Positions 16,116 to 21,756 of a DNA stretch of 21,756 bases are shown piece by piece. The stretch is from Clostridium sp. UBA2485 (GTDB lineage: Bacteria; Bacillota; Clostridia; Clostridiales; Clostridiaceae): positions 21,686 through 43,441 of the forward strand of contig NZ_DDOV01000040.1 in NCBI RefSeq assembly GCF_002341865.1, in the 5' to 3' direction. How positions within the stretch are numbered: position 1 is the stretch's first letter; each line of letters starts with the position of its first letter. The notes beneath the pieces are model-generated. The model did no database searches and was not told where the DNA came from. It saw nothing but the letters and a program-made list of their open reading frames with translations. A program made the translations under genes and the position numbers.

Positions 16116-16949
16116 CTAACTCTCCTTAAACTCTTCTAATACTTCACATAGCATTGTATGGAGCATAAACTTTCTATACTCAGAAGAACCACTAAGATCA
16201 TTTATTATACTATCAGATATGCTATTAATAATTTTATTTATTCTTTCATTTGCAGAAATCAAGTTATTATTCAAAATGTCTTCTATTAGGTAATTTCTAA
16301 ATGGATATTCGCGTAATCCACTAAAAGCAATATTGATTCTATTATTATTTTTTAATGCTGCTATTGTAATTAAAGGATAGTCTATCTTTTCATTTTTTGT
16401 TCTTTTTACATGTATGCACGGAAGCGAAAGAAATTTAGATTTTATAATTACTTGTACAATAATCTCCCCTTTAGCAAGTTCAATTCTTTTATTAAATATG
16501 TCTTTTAGAGGAATACGCCTTTTTCCACTAATACTTGCTACTACTATCTCACTGTCCGATACCATAAGAGGTAGTATAGCTTCTTTATATATAATAGTTC
16601 CAGCTAAGTTTCCTCCTAATGTTATCTTATCCTGTATTGTATGGTCAGCTATCCTTTTAACTGTCAAACTAAGTAATGGAAAAAGATTTGATTCTGCAAT
16701 ATTAGTAAGTGTTACAGCAGAACCAATTATTAATTCGTCATTTTTCAATTCTTGTTTATTACATTCTAAAATACCTTTAATATCAATGACTGCTCCTGCA
16801 TATACATTATGCACTCTTGCCATGCTAATAAATTCAGTTCCTCCACCATAATATATTGGTTCTTTCCCTATAGAATTTAATTTATGAAATAAATTAGCAG
16901 CTTCTTCTACGGTTTCTGGTTTATAATATTCAAAATCAAAGGGGATCAT
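16116..16949 (-). CDS. Molybdenum hydroxylase FAD-binding subunit (XdhB/CoxM type)
   Basis: 277 residues, standard for the subunit. Both FAD-binding motifs of the vanillyl-alcohol-oxidase-type fold used in this family are visible: YYGGGTEFIS at 33-42 and TLGGNLAG at 110-117, in an otherwise typical arrangement starting PFDFEYYKPETVEEA. The C-terminal CO-dehydrogenase flavoprotein domain is more divergent. It takes electrons from the 2Fe-2S subunit and passes them to NAD(P) or another acceptor. Its ATG lies inside the last codons of the Mo subunit gene (14-base overlap) behind GGAGG, so translation is coupled. Confidence 0.92.
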   Translation of the reverse strand: MIPFDFEYYKPETVEEAANLFHKLNSIGKEPIYYGGGTEFISMARVHNVYAGAVIDIKGILECNKQELKNDELIIGSAVTLTNIAESNLFPLLSLTVKRIADHTIQDKITLGGNLAGTIIYKEAILPLMVSDSEIVVASISGKRRIPLKDIFNKRIELAKGEIIVQVIIKSKFLSLPCIHVKRTKNEKIDYPLITIAALKNNNRINIAFSGLREYPFRNYLIEDILNNNLISANERINKIINSISDSIINDLSGSSEYRKFMLHTMLCEVLEEFKES

Positions 16950-19281
16950 ATTTACCTCCAGTCTTAGTTTTCCATATTAGTTCAGGCGATATTGGCAATT
17001 TATCAAAATCCGATTGTGCTGCTAATGATATAGCATTAGCAAAAGCAGCTGATACTCCTAGAATACCATGCTCTCCCATACCACGAGCACCAAAAGGAGC
17101 ATCTACTTGAGGAGTTTCTACAAAGTCGACTATATATTGGGGATTTTCTCCATAATGAATTGGTTTATAAGTTCGTAAAGAAGTATTTTCTAATATCCCA
17201 GCATCATTGTATAAAAATTCTTCTCTAGTAGCCAATCCTAGCCCCATACTCATACCACCCATTATAAGTCCCCTAGCAGTTTTAGGATTAATTACCTTGC
17301 CTACATCAATAACAGTTGCAGCTTTTAATAATCTATAAGTGTATTTCTTAGGATCATATTCTATTTCAACGGCTTGAGCACCTACCGTCCATGATACCCC
17401 AGCTTTACCTTTTCCTGTCTCTTTATCTAATTTGGTCAAATGTTTCATAATGTAACTACCGCGTCCAATCATTTGTCCTCCTATAGATGTTCCTCCAGGA
17501 TATTCATATCCGTAAACTAAATCTTTAAATGTCACATATATTTCAGGATCATCTCTTAAATATACCCTTTCATTTTCGACCTCTAAGTCTTTTGGAGTAC
17601 ATTTAAGCACTATAGCTCCAAGTTCTCGTAATTGCCGTATTAAATCTTCTGCAGCATCAATAGCTGCATTTCCTACCATAAAAGTTGTCATACTTGCAAC
17701 TGTCTTCCAATGCTTGGGTGAAGTTTGAGTATCTACATTCATGACTACATAAACTTTGTTGATATCCATTTTCATCTTTTCTGCAAATATCTGAGCTATG
17801 GTAGTTTTCATTCCAGGTCCAATTTCCACAGCGGAGAAATTAAGATTTACACTACCATCAGTATTTAGAGTAATAATCACACCGGATGAGGCATTGGTTG
17901 GTGAGTCAGATGTTTTCCAAAAGCAACTCACTCCTTTGGCTCTTATCACGCCATTATCTAATTCTATCTTTGTACCTTCCTGCCAATTAATCAGCTCTTT
18001 TAATTTTGATATACAACTAGGTAAATTTCCTGTATTACTTAATGTAATTTTATCCTGAGTTGGTGAAAAATTTCCAGGATATATAGCATTCTTCATTCTC
18101 AATTCTAAAGGATCTATTCCTATTGAAGCTGCTACTTTATCTAACATTCTTTCAATACAAAAAGTGAATTCTGCATGACCGAAGCCCCTATAAGATGTAA
18201 CATATGTATGATTAGTATATACTGTGAATGCATCACACCATACATTTTCAATGTTATATGGACCACTACAATCAACAGCTATTGCTTTTGCCATACGTGG
18301 CCCAGTATCAGCATAAGCACCACAATCTACATGATAAGTACACTCTAAAACTTTTATTAAACCATCTTTAGTAGTACCTATTTTAAGTTTAGCTTCAATT
18401 CCTATTTTAGATGGTGATGTAGTTATATCTTCTTCTCGAGAGTTCGCTATTTTAACCATCCTTCCTCCAGCAGCTTTTGAGGCAAGATATGCTATAAATT
18501 CAAGTTGAGCAGTAGCTTTTCCACCGAAAGCTCCTCCAACTAAGGGAACTCGAACAATAATATTCCCTTCCGGTATATTGTAAAGTTTACTTAATCTCTT
18601 TTTCACTGAAAAAGGTGCTTGAGAAGAGGTATATATTATTACATTTCCATCTGGTAGTATTTGAGCTTTAGCATTTCGAGTTTCCATAGCAACATGGTCA
18701 GATTGGGGAAGTGAAAAACTTGATTCTATAATAACATCGCTTTCTTCCCATCCTGCGCTCATATTTCCTTTTCTAATCTTCACATGGTCAGCAATATTTG
18801 AATTAGGCTTAGGATATACATCCTCAACTGTACAATGGTATTGTCCCAGATTTTCATGTATTAGTGTAGCAGATGGTTCTATAGAATCGCCTATTGAATT
18901 TACTACAGGCAATGGCTCATAAACAACCTTTATAAGCTTTACAGCTTTCATTGCCTCGTCCTCACTATTTGCCACTACCACAGCTACAGGTTCACCAAAA
19001 TATCTTACCTTGTCTTTTGCAATAGGAGGCCTGTCTTCAATTACGGAACCACTTAGTACAGGATGATACTCACCAGTGATTATAGCTTGAACGCCAGTAG
19101 CTTTTGATGCTTCTGAAGTATCAATTGATTTTATAATGGCATGGGCATGAGGACTTGTAAGCATTTTAGCATGCAAAATATTAGGAGTTGCTATATCACC
19201 ATTATATTTTGCAGCACCAGTAACTTTATCCCATGCTTCTTTCCTAAGGGTATTTACTCCAATTCTCGATATATACTCCAT
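16936..19281 (-). CDS. Molybdenum hydroxylase catalytic (molybdopterin-binding) subunit, XdhA-like
   Basis: 781 residues, close to the usual 750-800. The N-terminal aldehyde-oxidase/xanthine-dehydrogenase hammerhead (residues 15-130: KVTGAAKYNGDI and following) precedes the two molybdopterin-binding lobes. Key sites: LPQSDHVAMET (191-201), cofactor loop GGAFGGK (249-255), SYRGFGHAE with R365 (363-371), GPGMKTTIAQI (488-498), and GARGMGEHGI (731-740) with catalytic base E737. The enzyme hydroxylates a carbon next to ring nitrogen, or oxidises an aldehyde, with water as oxygen source. The substrate is not readable: purine, nicotinate-like or aldehyde are possible. Some clostridial members hold a labile selenium ligand on Mo. 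AGGAGAG precedes ATG 19281. First gene of the operon. Confidence 0.92.
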   Translation of the reverse strand: MEYISRIGVNTLRKEAWDKVTGAAKYNGDIATPNILHAKMLTSPHAHAIIKSIDTSEASKATGVQAIITGEYHPVLSGSVIEDRPPIAKDKVRYFGEPVAVVVANSEDEAMKAVKLIKVVYEPLPVVNSIGDSIEPSATLIHENLGQYHCTVEDVYPKPNSNIADHVKIRKGNMSAGWEESDVIIESSFSLPQSDHVAMETRNAKAQILPDGNVIIYTSSQAPFSVKKRLSKLYNIPEGNIIVRVPLVGGAFGGKATAQLEFIAYLASKAAGGRMVKIANSREEDITTSPSKIGIEAKLKIGTTKDGLIKVLECTYHVDCGAYADTGPRMAKAIAVDCSGPYNIENVWCDAFTVYTNHTYVTSYRGFGHAEFTFCIERMLDKVAASIGIDPLELRMKNAIYPGNFSPTQDKITLSNTGNLPSCISKLKELINWQEGTKIELDNGVIRAKGVSCFWKTSDSPTNASSGVIITLNTDGSVNLNFSAVEIGPGMKTTIAQIFAEKMKMDINKVYVVMNVDTQTSPKHWKTVASMTTFMVGNAAIDAAEDLIRQLRELGAIVLKCTPKDLEVENERVYLRDDPEIYVTFKDLVYGYEYPGGTSIGGQMIGRGSYIMKHLTKLDKETGKGKAGVSWTVGAQAVEIEYDPKKYTYRLLKAATVIDVGKVINPKTARGLIMGGMSMGLGLATREEFLYNDAGILENTSLRTYKPIHYGENPQYIVDFVETPQVDAPFGARGMGEHGILGVSAAFANAISLAAQSDFDKLPISPELIWKTKTGGKYDPL

Positions 19282-19717
19282 GTGATTCTCTCCTTTATAT
19301 AAATCTTTAACAAATAAAATTCCACTTATATTAAAATAGTTTTTCCATATTTATCTAGGATATTCATAAATGAAGGAAATCCACTAAGAAACCTCTGTAC
19401 TGTAGGGGTAATATTGTTAATAACTTTAATATAAATTTAAAAAATATTTTCTAAATTAATACCAAAGTTATTAATTTTTTTATGAATATAACACTTGTTA
19501 TATTCATAAATTTTCTATACTTTCTTTGATTTTGTGACATTTTATTAATCATCTATTAACCTTTTTTACAAATAATAAATAATATTTTGTATATTAATAG
19601 TAGTATTTGCAATTTAATTTCATTTTTTGTTTTAAAAAACTTCAGTTGAAAACAGTTACAAAAATCTACTTTATTACTCTTTTTATTTTAAAAGACTATA
19701 AAGTAGGTGAATAAATC
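19282..19717. promoter_or_regulatory. Divergent control region between hydroxylase operon and sigma factor gene, with palindromes
   Basis: About 436 bases. The main signal is a perfect inverted repeat with 15-bp arms and a CT centre at 19479-19510 (core TATGAATATAACA / TGTTATATTCATA). Next to it lies AAATTAATA / TATTAATTT (19453-19477, 7-base spacer). The half-site TATTCATAAA recurs at 19361-19370, nearer the hydroxylase start. On the leader side a hairpin, TTCAT-AA-ATGAA inside GGAT/ATCC (19358-19382), and ACCTCT/AGGGGT (19391-19409) could fold. I recognise no known riboswitch. The arrangement suggests a regulator of the hydroxylase operon. Confidence 0.45.
19655..19685 (+). promoter_or_regulatory. 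Candidate promoter of UviA/TcdR type before the sigma gene
   Basis: GTTACA at 19655-19660 and CTTTTTA at 19679-19685 with an 18-base spacer, about 33 bases upstream of the start codon. Promoters of the TcdR/BotR/UviA sigma group have a TTTACA-like -35 and a CT-rich -10 unlike TATAAT, so this fits autoactivation by the gene's own product. No housekeeping TATAAT-type -10 overlaps it. Confidence 0.45.
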
Positions 19718-20251
19718 ATGAACAATAATCTATATGAATTATTAAGGAGATGTAAAAATAGGGATTCTAAATGTATTTTAGAAATAATTAATAAGTTTAA
19801 TCCCCTAATAAGAAAGTACAGTAACTTGTTAAACTATGATGATGCTGAACAAGATCTAATAGTATCTCTTATTGAAATAGTGTACAAGCTCCCATTAAGT
19901 ACAATTTGTAGCAAATCTCCTGATAAATACATTGTATCTTACATTCATTCCTCATTAAAAAATAAGTATATATACTTATCTAAAAAACAATCAATTTTAT
20001 TAAAAGAAAGTGATGAGTTAAACTTAACTATATGTGAAGATCCTATAATGTCGTATGACTTGCATAATTCTATTTTTATAAAAGATTTACTAAGTCAAGT
20101 TACTGAATTGCAAAAAAACATATTAATATTAAAATTTATACAAAACTATAGTGAAACTGAAATTTCTAATATTTTGGATGTATCTAGGCAGTCTGTAAAT
20201 AGAGCTAAAAATAGAGCTTTAGTAACATTAAGAAAGTATTTAAGTGCATAA
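19718..20251 (+). CDS. UviA/TcdR/BotR-type (group 5) alternative sigma factor
   Basis: 177 residues, the length of the clostridial group that controls toxins and bacteriocins (TcdR, BotR, TetR, UviA are about 175-185). The N-terminal region 2-like part (LYELLRRCKNRDSKCILEII, then NKFNPLIRKYSNLLNYDDAE, QDLIVSLIEIVYKL) matches the typical opening of these proteins. The C-terminal region 4 helix-turn-helix is ELQKNILILKFIQNYSETEI-SNILDVSRQSVNRAKNRALVTL. It should direct core RNA polymerase to a small set of promoters. AGGTGA lies before ATG 19718. A holin-like gene follows after 15 bases, as in the C. perfringens pIP404 uviA-uviB pair. A plain sporulation or ECF sigma is less likely. No toxin or bacteriocin gene is in the window. 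Confidence 0.8.
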   Translation: MNNNLYELLRRCKNRDSKCILEIINKFNPLIRKYSNLLNYDDAEQDLIVSLIEIVYKLPLSTICSKSPDKYIVSYIHSSLKNKYIYLSKKQSILLKESDELNLTICEDPIMSYDLHNSIFIKDLLSQVTELQKNILILKFIQNYSETEISNILDVSRQSVNRAKNRALVTLRKYLSA

Positions 20252-20266
20252 AATAGGAGGTTAAAA

Positions 20267-20503
20267 ATGGATGATTTTATAAAATTAGCTTCAACACAAG
20301 GAATATGGAGTGCTTTAAGCATAGTTCTTATTTTTTATATATTAAAAATGCAAGAAAAAAGAGATTTGAAACAAGAAGAGCGGGAAAAAAGTTATCAGGA
20401 GATAATTTCTAAATTGACAGATAAATTGAACATAGTTGAAGATGTAAAAAAGGATGTAGAGGAAATTAAAAATCATGTATTTAAAAAAATAAATGAAAGA
20501 TAA
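20267..20503 (+). CDS. uviB: BhlA/UviB family holin-like peptide
   Basis: 78 residues. One N-terminal membrane helix (about 12-28, GIWSALSIVLIFYILKM) is followed by a highly charged, coiled-coil-prone tail (EKRDLKQEEREKSYQEIIS, KLTDKL, VEDVKKDVEEIK). This is the layout and characteristic wording of the BhlA/UviB family, small membrane proteins tied to bacteriocin or phage release; some lyse cells when overproduced. AGGAGG lies 6 bases before ATG 20267 and the sigma gene stops 15 bases upstream, so the two form an operon. In pIP404 the same pair regulates and accompanies a UV-inducible bacteriocin. I infer release of an unseen cargo, either encoded elsewhere or outside the window. A phage remnant is the main alternative; no phage genes are nearby. 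Confidence 0.85.
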   Translation: MDDFIKLASTQGIWSALSIVLIFYILKMQEKRDLKQEEREKSYQEIISKLTDKLNIVEDVKKDVEEIKNHVFKKINER

Positions 20504-20630
20504 TTTCATTCTAAAGAAAATTGTTATATAACTCATTGATATTAGAACTATATATACCAGTTCCAAATTTAATCTATGAATTCATAAAATTGTGCTATTA
20601 AATTATTTGAGTTTACATTAATATGAAATT

Positions 20631-20792
20631 GAGAATTGACGATTAACAATGGACAATTATTGATACTTCTCTTTTATAAGAGAAGTTCTCAATTGATTTC
20701 TTTTCATGTGACACAGTCACTTGTATTTAAAAAATCTATTAAAGAAATTAGTTTGATCAAAACTAATTTCCACCACAATTCTCCATTGAATA
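20631..20792. repeat. Short inverted-repeat element (copy B)
   Basis: Ends CAATGGACAATT (20647-20658) and AATTCTCCATTG (20777-20788) are inverted with one mismatch, and the left end extends outward as GAGAATTGACGATTAA. Inside are ACTTCTCTT/AAGAGAAGT (20665-20686), GTGAC/GTCAC (20708-20720), and GAAATTAGTTT/AAACTAATTTC (20744-20770). Read on the - strand, the last hairpin comes just after TGGTG as in copy C, where GAAATTAATTC/GAATTAATTTC is also an 11-bp stem with a 5-base loop. So B and C are the same type in opposite orientation. Confidence 0.65.
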
Positions 20793-20864
20793 AAGTTTAT
20801 CTATAAAAAAACATATGAATATCCAATAACATTTTTTTATAAAATAAAAACTATTGTTATAAAT

Positions 20865-20907
20865 CAAGATACCACGTTAATAATCTATATATTAATATGG
20901 TATCTTG
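20865..20907. other. Long imperfect hairpin
   Basis: CAAGATACCA (20865-20874) pairs with TGGTATCTTG (20898-20907), and after a 2-base interruption TTAATA (20877-20882) pairs with TATTAA (20890-20895). No T-run follows on the + strand, so it may be a DNA site or an RNA processing structure rather than a terminator. Confidence 0.4.
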
Positions 20908-21110
20908 TGATATATCTTATTTATATACTATCTTTAAAATAAAAATGCTAATATATAAACTTCTTCTTTATATAAATAAAATGTCTCAAAAATTACATAA
21001 TACATATTTATCATATGGTAAATATGATGTTTATAAAAGAATAAAAAAGCAATTCTTTAACAAATTACTCTTTCAATTAGGCTAAGTAAAATATATATTG
21101 GATATATTTA

Positions 21111-21434
21111 TTAATGATTTTTCACAGTAATTTTATTGCCTACTTTTACTATTTCTGCAGTTCCTATAATATTTTTATAGTTATTATTGATAACAAATTT
21201 TACTCCATCCTGTTCTACTATTAAATCATTTTCTTTTTGTTCATCCAGAACAACATCGAATTTACTCCCACTTCAGCAGAAGCCAGTAGCTACAAGTCTT
21301 ATAGCAGTTTTATTCTGCTTGTTTAAGAGGATTATAACATCATTTAATACTGTAGGTGATATTATAATATTAAAGTTTGACTTTTTCTCTTTTTGTACTT
21401 CTTTACTTCTTTTTAAAAATGAAAATATCCCCAT
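21111..21434 (-). CDS. HesB/IscA-like selenoprotein (in-frame TGA read as selenocysteine)
   Basis: 107 residues with Sec at position 54. The frame runs from ATG 21434 (GGAGG 6 bases upstream) through codon TGA at 21273-21275 to TAA at 21111. The sequence on both sides is one continuous HesB/IscA-like (Fe-S biogenesis A-type) domain: IIISPTVLNDVIILLNKQ, then NKTAIRLVATGFC-U-SGSKF, then DVVLDEQKENDLIVEQDGVK and FVINNNYKNIIGT. The U falls at the conserved Cys of the family's C-S-G motif, next to an extra Cys at 53. HesB-like proteins are a known prokaryotic selenoprotein family in clostridia and relatives. A hairpin right after the TGA fits a bacterial SECIS. The function of these selenoproteins is not settled; a redox or metal-binding role is inferred. 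A nonsense mutation is the alternative but is unlikely, since a stop exactly in place of the key Cys is the Sec hallmark. Confidence 0.9.
21237..21253 (-). promoter_or_regulatory. Bacterial SECIS element
   Basis: Downstream of the TGA, after 19 bases, TTGTTC pairs with GAACAA around the loop TGGAT. Bacterial SECIS hairpins have a short stem and a small apical loop with G among its first two positions, at roughly 16-37 bases after UGA; here the loop starts 26 bases after and has G at its second position. The hairpin lies inside the coding sequence as required in bacteria. Confidence 0.75.
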
Positions 21435-21756
21435 TTTATACCTCCGTATATATAGATAAACTACTTTAAAAATTAATGTATAGCTCAATATAGCTACATC
21501 CTTAAGTATTTCAATTCACAATTCACAATGCAAAATTCACAATTATGGTGGAAATTAATTCTTTATGAATTAATTTCTTAAACTGATTTTTAACTAATAC
21601 TATGGAGAAGCTACAACTATTAGTTAGTTACTGCATAACTTCAAAAATAAATAATTTTAAATTTCTCAGCTTTTGCTGAGAAATATCCACAATTGTGAAT
21701 TATGAATTGAAAAAAGTTGTGAATTTAATAGTTCTAATTATAATACTAAAAGCATC
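21435..21756. other. Region upstream of the selenoprotein gene, mostly repeat element
   Basis: About 320 bases to the window edge. The first 75 must carry the selenoprotein promoter (no confident -35/-10 pair found), element C occupies 21510-21711, and a further TTGTGAATTT half-repeat follows at 21717-21726. No reading frame is supported. Confidence 0.55.
21510..21711. repeat. Short inverted-repeat element (copy C)
   Basis: Terminal inverted repeats TTCAATTCACAATTCACAAT (21510-21529) and its near complement (21692-21711) match at 19 of 20 bases. The body holds GAAATTAATTC/GAATTAATTTC (21551-21577), TAACTAATA/TATTAGTTA (21591-21626) and ATTTCTCAGC-TTTT-GCTGAGAAAT (21661-21684, 10-bp stem). 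Shares its hairpin order with copy B read backwards and TTACTGCATAACTTC with copy A. About 200 bases, no coding capacity, no transposase nearby. Confidence 0.7.

Larger units (their letters stand above)
20504..21110. other. Intergenic region with repeat copy and hairpin, no supported gene
   Basis: 607 bases after the holin-like gene. It holds the inverted-repeat element B (20631-20792), a weak GAACT/AGTTC pair (20545-20563) and a long imperfect hairpin (20865-20907). A frame of 62 codons at 20897-21085 lacks any ribosome binding site at any of its starts and resembles nothing I know; it is not called as a gene. Confidence 0.6.

Noticed and set aside
16414..18058. Two + strand frames opposite the hydroxylase FAD and Mo subunit genes (16414-16851 and 17798-18058)
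   Set aside because: Complementary to conserved coding sequence and without ribosome binding sites.
19282..19450. Purine, preQ1 or Moco riboswitch in the hydroxylase leader
   Set aside because: Small stems are present but none of the conserved cores that I know for these riboswitches could be found.
20545..20563. GAACT/AGTTC pair as a LexA (SOS) box for the uviAB-like pair
   Set aside because: The Firmicute LexA box needs GAAC-N4-GTTC; the spacing here is far longer and the site lies downstream of the genes.
20342..20566. 74-codon - strand frame rich in Phe and Ile
   Set aside because: Complement of the Lys/Glu-rich tail of the holin-like gene; a typical artefact of A-rich coding sequence.
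20897..21085. 62-codon frame on the + strand, a possible small bacteriocin or cargo of the sigma/holin pair
   Set aside because: No Shine-Dalgarno at any start, no double-glycine leader or other peptide signature, and it begins inside a hairpin. Could be a gene remnant but there is no evidence.
21187..21459. 90-codon frame on the + strand
   Set aside because: Antisense to the selenoprotein, with no ribosome binding site and no recognisable protein character.
21273..21488. 71-codon frame ending at the TGA, starting MSYTLIF
   Set aside because: It is the truncated reading of the selenoprotein gene; the true start is ATG 21434 behind GGAGG and the protein continues past the TGA.
1..21756. CRISPR array, tRNA or rRNA genes, complete insertion sequence or prophage
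   Set aside because: No regularly spaced identical repeats, no cloverleaf or rRNA signature, no transposase, integrase or phage structural gene was seen on either strand.

Overview
The window is AT-rich Firmicute DNA with strong GGAGG-type ribosome binding sites, occasional TTG/GTG starts and very AT-rich spacers. Gene content (membrane pyrophosphatase, molybdenum hydroxylase operon, peptide uptake, a UviA/TcdR-type sigma factor, a selenoprotein) points to an anaerobic, amino-acid- or purine-using Clostridium sensu lato that can insert selenocysteine. I cannot name the species.

Layout. 1-954 (-): start of hppA, cut by the window edge. 955-1849: long AT-rich spacer with several hairpins. 1859-2488 (+): TetR-type regulator. 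2562-3089 (-): small anchored protein that resembles a chagasin-type inhibitor fold. 3470-3844 (+): small secreted DUF2680-like protein. 3998-6802 (-): three-gene MacAB-like efflux operon (adaptor, ATPase, permease), divergent from a MarR regulator at 6981-7427 (+). 7487-8521 (-): P1-family (DmpA-like) peptidase. 9064-12653 (-): peptide ABC importer with binding protein and two permeases but no ATPase genes. 12977-14911 (+): membrane-anchored M28 metallopeptidase. 15009-19281 (-): molybdenum hydroxylase operon (Mo subunit, FAD subunit, 2Fe-2S subunit, MocA-like cytidylyltransferase). 19718-20503 (+): UviA/TcdR-type sigma factor followed by a BhlA/UviB holin-like peptide. 21111-21434 (-): HesB/IscA-like selenoprotein read through an in-frame TGA that ordinary gene calling treats as a stop.

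How it fits together. The importer, the M28 peptidase and the P1 peptidase make a plausible peptide-scavenging neighbourhood. The hydroxylase operon oxidises a purine-like or other N-heterocyclic or aldehyde substrate with electrons passing Mo to Fe-S to FAD, and its last gene likely matures the cofactor. The selenoprotein shows the cell should have Sec machinery, which makes a selenium-containing form of the hydroxylase worth testing. The sigma/holin pair is the layout of the C. perfringens uviAB bacteriocin control and release module, but no bacteriocin or toxin gene is visible nearby.

The spacers carry at least two families of short elements bounded by inverted repeats: three related copies at 10891-11042, 20631-20792 and 21510-21711 and two others at 3884-3990 and 8603-8731. 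One lies inside the importer operon. No tRNA, rRNA, CRISPR array or complete insertion sequence was seen.
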